NCBI RefSeq assembly: GCF_947331815.1
Contig: NZ_OX373462.1
Location: 793,376 to 857,375 of the forward strand
Direction of reading: 5' to 3'
Source of the DNA: Cyanobacterium sp. uoEpiScrs1
Lineage (GTDB): Bacteria > Cyanobacteriota > Cyanobacteriia > Cyanobacteriales > Microcystaceae
DNA: 64,000 bases
In this document: one piece after another, positions 53,583 through 63,286 of the stretch
Numbering within the stretch: the stretch's first letter is position 1
Layout of the letters: each line of letters begins with the position of its first letter
Translations under genes and position numbers: made by a program
Notes under the pieces: model-generated
Told to the model about the DNA's origin: nothing
What the model saw: only the letters and a program-made list of their open reading frames with translations
Databases searched by the model: none

Positions 53583-54623
53583 TTAATAAAGTTGCATAAC
53601 TTCAGTAATAGACAATCGAGAAGTTACATTTAAGGTTAAAGAAGAAGTATGTCCTCTGGAAAGATGAGCAGCCGCAGCACAGCCAATCATTGCAGCATTA
53701 TCAGTGCATAATTTTAAAGGAGGAAAATGAATTTTTAAATTATGTTTGACTCCTGATGCTTGTAACTGTTTTCTCAATTCGCTATTAGCCGCAACGCCTC
53801 CTCCAATAGCAATAGAATGAAGACCATTATCTAAAGCACAAGCAATAGTTTTTTTTGTGAGTGAGCGTGCTACAGTTTCCTGAAAACTTGCCGCTATATC
53901 AGCTACAGGTAATGGTTTATTATCTCTCTTATCTAATTTTTGAATTAACCTTAATACTGCTGTTTTCAAGCCGCTAAAACTGGAATCATAAGGGTGATAA
54001 CCACCTTTTGGCAAAGAAATTCGTCCCTCTGGGAAAGAAAATGCCTGAGGATTACCGGTTTGAGCAAGATAATCAATTGCTGGACCCCCTGGGTAGCCTA
54101 AATTTAATAATCGTGCGACTTTATCAAATGCTTCTCCAGCTGCGTCATCACGAGTCGTGCCTAATTGTTCATAAATTCCACAATCTTGAACTCGAATTAA
54201 GCTGGTATGACCGCCTGACACCAATAAACATAAAAATGGAGGTTCCCAAGTAGATTCACTTAAGTAAGTTGCGTACATATGTCCTTCGAGGTGATGGACA
54301 CCAATAAAAGGTTTTTGATGCACAAGAGAGAGAGTTTTAGCCGTCGTCATCCCCACCATCAATGCTCCTACCAATCCAGGAGCTACAGTAGCCGCTACTC
54401 CGTCAATTTCTTGCCAACTAAGTTGAGATTGAGCCAATGCTTGTTCAATACAAAAATTGATTGTTATTAAATGTTCACGGGAGGCTACCTCAGGAACAAT
54501 ACCACCATAAGCAAGATGTAAAGGAATTTGTGAAGCTACTACACTACTACAGATGTTACGGTTATTTACAATTGCAACTGCAGTTTCGTCACAACTTGTT
54601 TCTATTGCTAATACTGTCGTCAT
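53583..54623 (-). CDS. tsaD: tRNA N6-threonylcarbamoyladenosine transferase TsaD
   Basis: 346 residues. TsaD transfers threonylcarbamoyl to A37 of ANN-decoding tRNAs, with TsaB and TsaE. The ASKHA fold is intact: [15 protein letters not shown] at the N-terminus, the metal-binding HLEGH at 111-115 and VSGGHTSLI near 135, plus [10 protein letters not shown] in the second half. Universally essential, in line with its perfect preservation here. Monocistronic, with a terminator-like palindrome downstream. Confidence 0.96.
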   Translation of the reverse strand: MTTVLAIETSCDETAVAIVNNRNICSSVVASQIPLHLAYGGIVPEVASREHLITINFCIEQALAQSQLSWQEIDGVAATVAPGLVGALMVGMTTAKTLSLVHQKPFIGVHHLEGHMYATYLSESTWEPPFLCLLVSGGHTSLIRVQDCGIYEQLGTTRDDAAGEAFDKVARLLNLGYPGGPAIDYLAQTGNPQAFSFPEGRISLPKGGYHPYDSSFSGLKTAVLRLIQKLDKRDNKPLPVADIAASFQETVARSLTKKTIACALDNGLHSIAIGGGVAANSELRKQLQASGVKHNLKIHFPPLKLCTDNAAMIGCAAAAHLSRGHTSSLTLNVTSRLSITEVMQLY

Positions 54624-55179
54624 TCTTTACTAACTTGCAACAAAAGACTACTTATTTCATTCTTTTTATTTTATCTACTTGACTGACAGTCTGGCGATAA
54701 AATGCCATAAATATGTAACTAGTTCCCTTATCTCATGTATAAAACTTAACTTTTTGTTATTAAGGTAAATAGTTTTTATGAAAGAAATATTTATTTAAAC
54801 TAAAATATAAACTCTCCAATCTGATTTTATATCTTCCCCTCATTCATTGAAGGGGGTCGATTGCTTACCAGCACAAATGTAAAAATGTCCTGCATGCAAT
54901 ACCGCTAAAAAAATGTGCAGGACATTTTTACATTTCTAATATTTCTTGTTTCCCTCTATGAACAGATTTAACCAACTAAGTTTATCTAATTATTATCAAC
55001 AATTAGATTAATATAAAATTCAGAAAAATTTTATTGGTTTTATAACTACATTTGTTTTTCTTTGCTTATAAAATAGTTTGTAAAATTTATCTACTTAAAT
55101 AAAGTTTTTATTAACTATAGATATCCAGCCTATCTATTAAATTTTGCTAAAATCATGGAACACTCACCTGGTAATATTT
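54624..55179. other. Gap between tsaD and tilS with a GC-tipped hairpin
   Basis: No frame. A perfect 20-bp inverted repeat spans 54875-54935 (21-nt loop). The rest is AT-rich. Confidence 0.45.
54875..54935 (-). terminator. 20-bp inverted repeat, 21-nt loop, past tilS
   Basis: Arms 54875-54894 and 54916-54935 match exactly and include the GC-rich GTCCTGCA element. It lies about 245 bp past the tilS stop in the direction of tilS transcription, so termination is plausible although distant. Confidence 0.55.
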
Positions 55180-56157
55180 TTATAAATCCGTCTCTTTTTT
55201 TATGAAAATTATCCAATTTTCTTTAACCTCCGCTATCAGCTCACCAGGAAGAGAAGAAGTGCGTGTTCGCTCAGGAGCATTAATTAATTTGATTAATGAT
55301 TCTATCTGTTCAAAGCTCGGATTTTTAGAACTTATTTTAAAAAAAAATTGGCGCATTACTCTACGTTGTAATACAAGAGGAATTAACTGTAAAACTGAAC
55401 GGTTTAACTGAGTTTCATCTTCACTAAGTGCTCTTGTTAAACTCACTCTAGCACAATTTTCTAAATATTCAGTTTCATCTCTTATTATCTCAGCGGTTCT
55501 TGCTAAAGTTTTTTCAACTTGAGGATTAAAGTTCATTTCAAGATAAGGGATTAATTCTTTTCGAATACGGTTACGAGCATAGTTTAAATTTTCATTTGTT
55601 ATATCTTCCCATATTGGAAGTTTATGCTTCTGACAAAAATCCCAAACTTCTGAACGATTAATAGTTAATAAAGGACGAACTAAAATAATGTTATTTGTTA
55701 GGGGACGTTGCCAAGTCAAAGCACTTAATCCATCATTTCCTGAACCGCGAAAGAGATTATAAAGTAAAGTTTCAGCGCGATCACTTTGTGTATGTCCCGT
55801 AACAATTATAGGAAAGTTGTTTTCTTGGGCAACTTCTATTAATGCTTGATATCGCCAATTTCTAGCTGCTGCTTCGGTTTCTTTTAGTTTAGATGTAGTT
55901 TTCAAATGAAAGGGAATTCCCCATCTTTTTGCTAATTGTTGTACATGCTGTGCTATTCCAGTATCGTGTTCCCATCCATGATCACAATGGGCAATTGCAA
56001 TTTTCCAATTCCACTTGGATTGCAAGTCAAGTAAAAGCTTAAGTAAACATAACGAATCTTGTCCCCCTGAAACGGCAATTAGAATATATTTGTGTTGAGG
56101 TAGCAGTTTTCGTTGTCGTAACGTGATGTGTAAGCGAGCATGGAGAAGAGTAAACAT
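55180..56157 (-). CDS. tilS: tRNA(Ile)-lysidine synthetase
   Basis: 325 residues. TilS converts C34 of the CAT-anticodon tRNA-Ile to lysidine so that it reads AUA. The PP-loop SGGQDS is at residues 30-35; HCDHGWEHDT and TGHTQSDRAETLLYNLFRGSG follow as expected, and the RNRIRKELIPYL block is present. The C-terminal domains of E. coli TilS are absent, normal for cyanobacteria. Important for an AT-rich genome with many AUA codons. Confidence 0.94.
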   Translation of the reverse strand: MFTLLHARLHITLRQRKLLPQHKYILIAVSGGQDSLCLLKLLLDLQSKWNWKIAIAHCDHGWEHDTGIAQHVQQLAKRWGIPFHLKTTSKLKETEAAARNWRYQALIEVAQENNFPIIVTGHTQSDRAETLLYNLFRGSGNDGLSALTWQRPLTNNIILVRPLLTINRSEVWDFCQKHKLPIWEDITNENLNYARNRIRKELIPYLEMNFNPQVEKTLARTAEIIRDETEYLENCARVSLTRALSEDETQLNRSVLQLIPLVLQRRVMRQFFFKISSKNPSFEQIESLIKLINAPERTRTSSLPGELIAEVKENWIIFIKKETDL

Positions 56158-57236
56158 ATCTGTTGAAAAAATGAAAAGTAAAAAATATCGAGATAAATAT
56201 CAAGTAAGATAAGAAGTTTGAGACATAAAAAATTTGCCAAAGGAGAGAATTAACTTAACTTACTGATACTTAAAATTATTTAAGATATTAGTTTTAATGA
56301 GTTATATTATCGATATAATTTTTCATATAGTCTAAAATAAATAGTTAATAGATTACATAGGGATTCATAATTCAATAATTTCGCTTAATACATAGATATT
56401 GTTTAATCAGTAATATAATTCCCAGTTATTCAACAATACAGTACGCTAGGTACATTTTTTGATTCAGATTACAACAATATCATTACTTCAGCAGTTTTTG
56501 TCTATAATTCACGTTGATATTTTAATCATATTTGTGGTTTGAATAAAACTTTTTTTGATATTCTATTGTATTCCCATAATTATTGTAGAAAGATAGATGA
56601 GAATAGTTATTTATGATGTATTTTTATGATCAATACTTTTAAAATAATCTCTGTGTTGCTTGTATAAATTTTTATTAAGTAAAATAACAATAATTTACCA
56701 TTAGTTAATTAAGATATAAAAGGGTCTAACGATACAAGTGGTTTATATATATAAATCAAATCATTTATTGTTTTACTTAATTTTTAAAAAGATAATAAAG
56801 AAATATATTTAATATTTATTTTTGATAACTACTCAGTATATTTTAGGCATACTAATAGCTTTTTTGTTAAAAAAATTTTATTGGACTGCTATTTATAGTA
56901 ATCAATTTAATTTGATATAAAATATAACAATATATTTTTAAGTTTAATCATACAATTAAAAGATATAAATTGTTTTATATCTTTAATATCTTCTCTGCAC
57001 AGTTTTGAGAACTATTAATTTTTTTAAATTTACACTTCTACAAAACAACACAGTGCAGAAATAAAAAATAGTCGTAAATTTCACTATGGAAATAGTAGAC
57101 AGTCAAAAAATACATCATCTAATTGTGTTATGCACCTTTCGCCAAAAAGAACCTGCAGAGTAAGATAGCTTATGTTTAGGTAAGTATTCATAAACAAGTA
57201 CAATTATTAAAGAGATAATTTTTTTTAAATAGAGTT

Positions 57237-57268
57237 TAACTTAAAAAAATAATTATTTTTTTAAGTTA
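57237..57268. repeat. 32-bp perfect palindrome
   Basis: All 32 bases are self-complementary, with A7/T7 runs inside. Left member of a pair in the tilS-ndhH gap. Confidence 0.8.
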
Positions 57269-57308
57269 TTAATAGTTTTTATCACTATTTTTACATTCTT
57301 TTTGGTTG

Positions 57309-57358
57309 ATTTTTACTAAACTATAAAATTCTAAAGAATTTTATAGTTTAGTAAAAAT
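57309..57358. repeat. 24-bp perfect inverted repeat with 2-nt loop
   Basis: Arms 57309-57332 and 57335-57358 match exactly. It lies between divergent genes, so neither neighbour needs it as a terminator. Confidence 0.88.
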
Positions 57359-57755
57359 AATTATTGTTATTATTTTTAACATATAATTATACTCATTATT
57401 TTTTTAATCACTCAGATAATTATGTTTATATTTGCTGCTTATAATAAACAATTAATATCTATGATATGTTTATAGAATGAATATATATATTAACAATGAA
57501 GTATTAAAGTTATTTTATTAAATAAATGTTATTTGAATGGCGTTTCTAAAACATCTACTCTAAGTAAGTTGTCCTTAATGTTAGTCATCGATATAGGCAA
57601 TACAATCCTATAACTTTAGCTATGTATGGCATAAGAAATGAATAAGGATTAACTTTTAATCTTTCGTAAGAACATCAGCGATTACTCATCCATCAGATTT
57701 ATACGCAACAGCGGTGTCATAATAATACAATTGGAGGAAAAAGACCAACAGCCAT

Positions 57756-58940
57756 ATGTCAAAAATCGAAACTAGAACTGAGCCCATGGTACTAAACATG
57801 GGTCCCCACCATCCCTCAATGCACGGGGTATTACGTTTGATCGTAACCCTAGATGGAGAAGACGTGGTAGACTGTGAACCCGTGATAGGTTATCTCCATC
57901 GAGGAATGGAAAAAATAGCTGAAAATCGTACAAATGTGATGTATGTACCCTATGTTAGTCGGTGGGACTACGCTGCAGGTATGTTCAATGAGGCAATTAC
58001 TGTTAATGCCCCTGAAAAACTAGCGGACATTGAGGTTCCCAAGCGTGCTCAATATATCCGCGTCATCATGCTGGAACTAAACCGTATTGCCAATCATTTA
58101 TTATGGTTAGGTCCATTTTTAGCAGATGTCGGTGCACAAACTCCATTTTTCTACATTTTTCGTGAGCGGGAGATGATCTATGATCTTTGGGAGGCAGCAT
58201 CAGGAATGCGACTAATCAATAACAACTACTTTCGTGTTGGAGGGGTTGCCGTTGATTTACCCTATGGTTGGATTGATAAATGTGAAGACTTCTGTAACTT
58301 TTTCGATCCTAAAATTGATGAATATGAAAAATTAATCACTGACAACCCAATTTTTCGTCGTCGTGTTGAAGGAATCGGGACCATTACCCGTGACGAAGCC
58401 ATTAATTGGGGACTATCAGGTCCAATGTTAAGAGGATCTGGTGTCAAATGGGACTTACGCAAGGTTGACCATTACGAATGTTACGATGACTTTGATTGGG
58501 ACGTTCAGTGGGAAACTGCAGGGGATTGTTTTGCCCGCTATTTAGTCCGTATCCGAGAAATGCGTGAATCAGTGAAGATTATCCGCCAAGCCTTAAAAGG
58601 TATACCAGGAGGCCCTTATGAAAATCTCGAAGCAAAGCGAATGATGGAAGGGAAAAAGTCTCAATGGAATGATTTTGACTATCAGTATATCGCCAAAAAA
58701 GTTACTCCTACCTTTAAAATCCCTGAGGGAGAACATTATGTCCGGCTAGAAAGTGGTAAGGGAGAAGTCGGCATTTTTATTATGGGTAATAATGATGTTT
58801 TCCCTTGGCGTTGGAAAATTCGTGCAGCTGACTTTAATAACCTGCAAATTCTGCCTCACCTTTTAAAAGGGATGAAAGTCGCTGATATTATGGCTATTTT
58901 GGGGAGTATTGATATTATTATGGGGTCGGTAGACCGCTAA
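57756..58940 (+). CDS. ndhH: NAD(P)H-quinone oxidoreductase (NDH-1) subunit H
   Basis: 394 residues, the 49-kDa-type subunit of the cyanobacterial NDH-1 complex, near the plastoquinone-binding site in the membrane-arm junction. The N-terminus ([19 protein letters not shown]) and [15 protein letters not shown] contain the conserved His and Arg near the quinone pocket; [19 protein letters not shown] and the C-terminal DIIMGSVDR end are normal. A GGAGG at 57733-57737 lies 18 nt before the ATG, farther than usual for a ribosome site. A classical terminator follows. NDH-1 drives respiration and cyclic electron flow, so the complex is apparently kept. Confidence 0.96.
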   Translation: MSKIETRTEPMVLNMGPHHPSMHGVLRLIVTLDGEDVVDCEPVIGYLHRGMEKIAENRTNVMYVPYVSRWDYAAGMFNEAITVNAPEKLADIEVPKRAQYIRVIMLELNRIANHLLWLGPFLADVGAQTPFFYIFREREMIYDLWEAASGMRLINNNYFRVGGVAVDLPYGWIDKCEDFCNFFDPKIDEYEKLITDNPIFRRRVEGIGTITRDEAINWGLSGPMLRGSGVKWDLRKVDHYECYDDFDWDVQWETAGDCFARYLVRIREMRESVKIIRQALKGIPGGPYENLEAKRMMEGKKSQWNDFDYQYIAKKVTPTFKIPEGEHYVRLESGKGEVGIFIMGNNDVFPWRWKIRAADFNNLQILPHLLKGMKVADIMAILGSIDIIMGSVDR

Positions 58941-58966
58941 TAGTTTTCTAGCAATCATTAGTTCTT

Positions 58967-58990
58967 AGAGGAGATCAATCTCCTCTTTTT
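58967..58990 (+). terminator. Rho-independent terminator of ndhH
   Basis: AGAGGAGAT (58967-58975) pairs with ATCTCCTCT (58978-58986), followed by a T-run. It begins 27 bp past the ndhH stop and is the only textbook terminator in the window. Confidence 0.85.
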
Positions 58991-59244
58991 TTTTATTTAA
59001 TTTATTGATTAGGTGATTAGAGTTTAGAGACTATCTAAAAACTAAATATCAATTAAGATATATTAGGTATATTGTAGTTTGCTAGGTGATCTTTACTTTT
59101 ATACTCTTTCTTTTTTAAGGTATTTTATTTTAACATAAATCCTAAAAAATTCTTAATATTTACTTTATCAAAAATTTTTTGTATTTTATGTTTTTTTTGT
59201 AAAAAAGTTGTATCTTATATCCTAACTATAATATTTAATATTTT

Positions 59245-60201
59245 ATGACTGAATTTTATCAAGCTGTCCAATTGCCAACTTATGAAAGTGCCATTGCTTT
59301 AACAGGCATTGGACAAAAAAACCTTAAATTTTTGTCTAGTCATACTGGAACTAATCTAGTTTTAAGAGGTCAAGAATTACAAATTTATGGGAAAGAAAAA
59401 TCAGTTAAACGAGTAATACAGATAGTAAGGTTGCTACAACCATATTGGCAGACAGCAAAAGCAATTTCTTATCCTGATTTAATAACAGCTTTTCAAGCTG
59501 TAGATACAGGAAAAACTGAGGAATATAAAGACTTACAACAATCAATTTTAGCTAAAACTAGGCGGGGAGAAACTATTCGTGCAAAAACGTTTCGTCAGCG
59601 ACAATATATTAAAGCAATTCAGACTCATGATATCGTTTTTTGTATTGGTCCAGCAGGAACTGGAAAGACTTTTTTAGCAGCTGTCTTAGCTGTACAAGCG
59701 TTATTAAATAATCAATATGAACGTTTGATTTTAACCCGTCCTGCAGTGGAAGCTGGAGAAAAATTAGGTTTTTTACCAGGAGATTTACAGCAAAAAGTTA
59801 ACCCTTTTTTACGGCCTCTTTATGATGCATTATATGAGTTTATTGATCCTCAACGCCTTCCTGATTTAATGGAACGAGGAGAAATAGAAATTGCACCTTT
59901 AGCTTATATGAGAGGAAGAACTTTAAGTAATGCTTTTGTAATTGTTGATGAGGCTCAAAATACCACTCCTGCTCAATTAAAAATGGTATTAACACGTTTA
60001 GGGTTAGGCTCGAAAATGGTGATAACTGGAGATATAACTCAAACTGATTTACCTCGTCATCAAAATTCAGGATTAGTAACAGCACAAAAAATTTTAAGAT
60101 CAGTAGAAGGAATTGCTTTTTGTCAATTTTTACATGTGGATGTAATTAGACATCCATTAGTTCAAAAAGTTGTAGAAGCTTATGAAAAGTTTGATGCCTA
60201 A
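59245..60201 (+). CDS. PhoH family ATPase
   Basis: 318 residues. N-terminal KH-like region (1-60), then the PhoH P-loop ATPase domain: Walker A GPAGTGKT at 135-142, TRPAVEAGEKLGFLPGDL near 164 and Walker B FVIVDEAQN at 231-239. PhoH/YbeZ-type proteins bind RNA and ATP and in bacteria often accompany the RNase YbeY; here no ybeY lies next to it. The role is probably in rRNA processing or RNA metabolism. AT-rich codon use; intact. Confidence 0.88.
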   Translation: MTEFYQAVQLPTYESAIALTGIGQKNLKFLSSHTGTNLVLRGQELQIYGKEKSVKRVIQIVRLLQPYWQTAKAISYPDLITAFQAVDTGKTEEYKDLQQSILAKTRRGETIRAKTFRQRQYIKAIQTHDIVFCIGPAGTGKTFLAAVLAVQALLNNQYERLILTRPAVEAGEKLGFLPGDLQQKVNPFLRPLYDALYEFIDPQRLPDLMERGEIEIAPLAYMRGRTLSNAFVIVDEAQNTTPAQLKMVLTRLGLGSKMVITGDITQTDLPRHQNSGLVTAQKILRSVEGIAFCQFLHVDVIRHPLVQKVVEAYEKFDA

Positions 60202-61562
60202 TTAAGCAGTATTCCCCTATATTGTTTCTAGATTAATTAAAATTTTGACTCATAGATATAAAATATCATTTAAATTCTATCAAAATGTTTTCTAATTTAG
60301 ACAATTTATATTGAGGCTTAAAATAAATAATATTCTTTAATAAGATAATTATTTGTCTTATACAAAAATTACAACAATTATCATTACTGATCATTGCTAA
60401 ATATATAGAACTACCAAAAAAATATATCATAATACTACTTTTTTACTAGTCTATAGTAAACAAATTCCATAAATATGAATGACTGTTAACTTATGTTTGA
60501 ATAAATATAAAATTTAATTATTATTTTTTGGCAGATTAAAGATATATATCTACATAAATATTAATAGTATTCTACAGAGAAGAACTGCAATAAATTATTG
60601 AATATAAAATATAAAAATTGATACAATTAACTAACAATATAATATTTTATCCTATTTTTAGATAAATATTTGTTTAATTAGATTTAGATATTTTACGTTA
60701 TAAAATTAAATTATATTTGTCAAATACAAGAATTCATAAGTATATAATTATGTATACTTCCAAGACTTTATTTTTATTTTTAATAATAAATCAAAAATAG
60801 AGTTAAGATTATTTAAATACAAACATTACATTGTGCTGTATTATAATATAACGTATTATTATGCAGTAATAAAATTAGGTTATTTATAATGCTATATTTA
60901 ACAATATACAGAAAATAACTTATCTAAATAAGTTAGAGATTAAAATAACAACATATATTATTATATTTTAATTTTATTTAATAAATTTTATTTCTTATAA
61001 ATTAGAGGATCTTGTTTGTTTTTTGTATAGTAATTTACATCAATATATATAATTAAATATTTAGGGCAATAAGATTTTAATCTATTATTTAATAATAAAT
61101 TTGATTAACTTTAAATTAATACTTCTGGTTTGATATTAGATTAATAAATTTTCTAGTCTAGATTTATACAATAATTCTAATATTGCTTGTCTGCAGACTA
61201 AGGGTTTAACTATAGTTAAAGTTTGTATAACTTGTAGATTAACTTTTATTTAGCTGATCATTAGAATTTTACATCAAATTCTAATGATCAGCTAAAAGTA
61301 TTTCTATATTATCGTAATAGATTTCTAGATAACAATAGTTAAGGTCAACCCAAAAATTAAACTCTGAATCAATTTTTTTCACACAAGTAAGCAAATAACA
61401 AGAATCAATCTCAATTATAATAATGAAATAGGTTATGATTATAACAAAAATAGTTTTAAACAATTAAGACTATTCAGATCCCAGAACAATGTTTGTTATC
61501 TGACGACTGTGTAAAAGTGTTAAGTTGAATGAGGAATCTCAATTAATTTTTGTATTAACTCC
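60202..61562. other. 1.36-kb gene-free AT-rich region with hairpins
   Basis: No credible frame between phoH and ftrC; the minus-strand 60-codon frame at 61281-61463 is AT noise. Contains a 16-bp palindrome (61205-61220) and the 21-bp inverted repeat at 61249-61296, plus a small 8-bp one near 60917-60936. Confidence 0.45.
61249..61296. repeat. 21-bp perfect inverted repeat, 6-nt loop
   Basis: Arms 61249-61269 and 61276-61296 pair exactly and include TGATCA. It lies over 1 kb past phoH and about 270 bp before ftrC, so its role is unclear. Confidence 0.85.
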
Positions 61563-61931
61563 ATGACTTCAGCCAATACTGACCAAAAATATAATGATAA
61601 GATGTTGGAGGCGATGAAAAACTTTGCCGAACAATATGCAAAACGGACTGATACTTACTTTTGTAGTGAACCATCCGTAACAGCAGTAGTTATTGAAGGC
61701 TTAGCAAGACATAAACAAGAGTTAGGTGCTCCTTTATGCCCTTGTCGTCATTACGAAGATAAAGAAGCTGAAGTAAAAAATACTTTTTGGAACTGTCCAT
61801 GTGTTCCCATGCGTGAACGCAAAGAGTGTCACTGTATGCTCTTTATTACCTCGGACAATGATTTTGCGGGTGATAAACAGCAGATTGATCTTGAATATAT
61901 CAAGGAAGTTCGGGACAACATTGGTTCTTAA
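61563..61931 (+). CDS. ftrC: Ferredoxin:thioredoxin reductase catalytic (beta) chain
   Basis: 122 residues. The catalytic subunit passes electrons from reduced ferredoxin through a [4Fe-4S] cluster and an adjacent disulfide to thioredoxins. The cysteine pattern is complete: CPC (59-61), CPC (78-80) and CHC (89-91), giving the four cluster ligands plus the redox pair. Upstream is an AT-rich region. A DUF309 gene starts 9 bp downstream. Light- or ferredoxin-linked redox control therefore persists. Confidence 0.96.
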   Translation: MTSANTDQKYNDKMLEAMKNFAEQYAKRTDTYFCSEPSVTAVVIEGLARHKQELGAPLCPCRHYEDKEAEVKNTFWNCPCVPMRERKECHCMLFITSDNDFAGDKQQIDLEYIKEVRDNIGS

Positions 61932-61939
61932 ACAAGACT

Positions 61940-62338
61940 ATGTCGACAAGACAATTTTGGCGAGGAATTGAACAATTCAACACTCGGAAATTCTATAGTT
62001 GTCATGATACCTTAGAGGCTCTATGGATAGATGCTGTGGAGCCGGATAGACAATTTTATCAAGGTATTTTACAAATCGCTGTCGGTTGTTATCATTTAGA
62101 AAACCATAATTGGCATGGGGCAGTACTTTTGTTAGCAGAAGGTATTAAACGACTCAGTTCTTATCAACCCGACTATCAGGATATTGATGTATCTAGCCTA
62201 GTAATAGAAAGCAAAAAACTATTACATTATCTTCAACAAACTAATTCTGAAAAAATTGAAGTGGAAGCTAAACAATTTGAAAACATCTCAGAGAACTACA
62301 CTCGACTTTTTCCCTATATTCTTGAGGTAAACTATTAA
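61940..62338 (+). CDS. DUF309 family protein
   Basis: 132 residues, starting 9 bp after the ftrC stop, so co-transcribed. The segment FWRGIEQFNTRKFYSCHDTLEALWID and FYQGILQIAVGCYHLEN are the DUF309 hallmark, an all-alpha fold of unknown function found beside various genes in cyanobacteria and plants. Conserved His and Trp residues suggest a ligand-binding helix bundle, but no activity is established. Confidence 0.88.
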   Translation: MSTRQFWRGIEQFNTRKFYSCHDTLEALWIDAVEPDRQFYQGILQIAVGCYHLENHNWHGAVLLLAEGIKRLSSYQPDYQDIDVSSLVIESKKLLHYLQQTNSEKIEVEAKQFENISENYTRLFPYILEVNY

Positions 62339-63063
62339 CAAAAATTTTCATAATCAACTGTTGAGTATGCTGGTTAAATACTTAGTATCCTTAGATACTA
62401 ATAAATGGTTGATTATTTATAGATAATTTCATCAATTAATTAATTGGTATATTTATAAATTCGCTTTTATAGTTTTTGCTAAAAAATAATACTCACCTAA
62501 AAAATAAAAGTTAAGCAAGCAATAATTATCCCAGACAAATAGTTAGAGAAATGATACTTATTGATACAATAGCTTTTAGGACTAATATTTTGTTTTATAT
62601 AAGTAAAAACACATAAAATTTTTATAGATTTTTTAAATAAAATCAATTTTTTTATAAAAAATCTATAAAATATAATTATTAGAAATAGATATATTACTAA
62701 TGTGTTGATTAAATTCAATACTTATGTGTGTTTATTATTTTTACTTAATTTTAATATCTGGACTGCGATTATTTATTCAAAATATTTGATAATTGATCTG
62801 ATAACTAGAAATCAGATTTCGTTATTTAATAATAATTAAACAGTAACTGGGGTTAAGTAAAGTTTAAATATAACTGAGAGGTTTTCAACTATTTATATGG
62901 ATATATAACGACTATTATCTACACTTTTCCCAAAAATATTCATAGACCTCTAAATTTTAGAAGCTTAAAAAATTTTTAGGTCGAAAAGTAAAGGAAATCA
63001 AGAGCTAAAAAATAGTTTTAGTTTTATCTACATAAAATATGCTACCATAGGCTGGTGTATCCT
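62339..63063. other. Gap between the DUF309 gene and tRNA-Ser
   Basis: 725 bp, no credible frame. A 16-bp inverted repeat lies at 62620-62670 (19-nt loop). A 73-codon minus-strand frame at 62497-62718 is AT noise. Confidence 0.4.
62620..62670. repeat. 16-bp inverted repeat, 19-nt loop
   Basis: Arms 62620-62635 and 62655-62670 pair exactly (TTTTATAGATTTTTTA and complement), about 280 bp past the DUF309 stop. Confidence 0.6.
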
Positions 63064-63150
63064 GGAGAGGTGGCTGAGTGGTTGAAAGCGGCTCCCTGCT
63101 AAGGAGTTATGGGGTAACACCCATCGAGGGTTCGAATCCCTCCCTCTCCG
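63064..63150 (+). tRNA. trnS: tRNA-Ser (anticodon GCT)
   Basis: An 87-nt type II tRNA with a long variable arm. Acceptor GGAGAGG pairs with CCTCTCC, the anticodon loop CTGCTAA carries GCT, the T stem is GAGGG/CCCTC and the discriminator is G. No mismatch in the acceptor. CCA is not encoded. Confidence 0.96.
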
Positions 63151-63212
63151 TTTTCGGGCTATTTAACCTTGCCCATTGAAAAGTATGGTGGACCGTTCTC
63201 AGGTTCCACAAT

Positions 63213-63241
63213 TTGACATAAGCTTTGTCTGCATTTTAAGG
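63213..63241 (+). promoter_or_regulatory. Candidate promoter of the binding-protein gene
   Basis: A perfect TTGACA at 63213-63218 is followed after 17 bp by a poor -10 (TTAAGG). It is 69 bp upstream of the ATG at 63287. The -10 weakness leaves this uncertain. Confidence 0.3.
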
Positions 63242-63286
63242 TAAAAGCCTCAATAGAACACCTTATGTAAGAGTTAACGATAAACG

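Larger units (their letters stand above)
56158..57755. other. 1.6-kb divergent gap with two adjacent palindromes
   Basis: Between divergent tilS and ndhH. Frames are closed throughout. Palindromes at 57237-57268 and 57309-57358 stand 40 bp apart, 400-520 bp before ndhH. Any ndhH promoter should lie right of them. Confidence 0.5.

Noticed and set aside
61281-61463. 60-codon minus-strand frame near the 61.27-kb hairpin
   Set aside because: Noise composition and overlap with the inverted repeat.
62497-62718. 73-codon hydrophobic minus-strand frame
   Set aside because: Phe/Ile/Leu/Lys bias matches AT-rich noise and it spans a 16-bp hairpin; no family resemblance.
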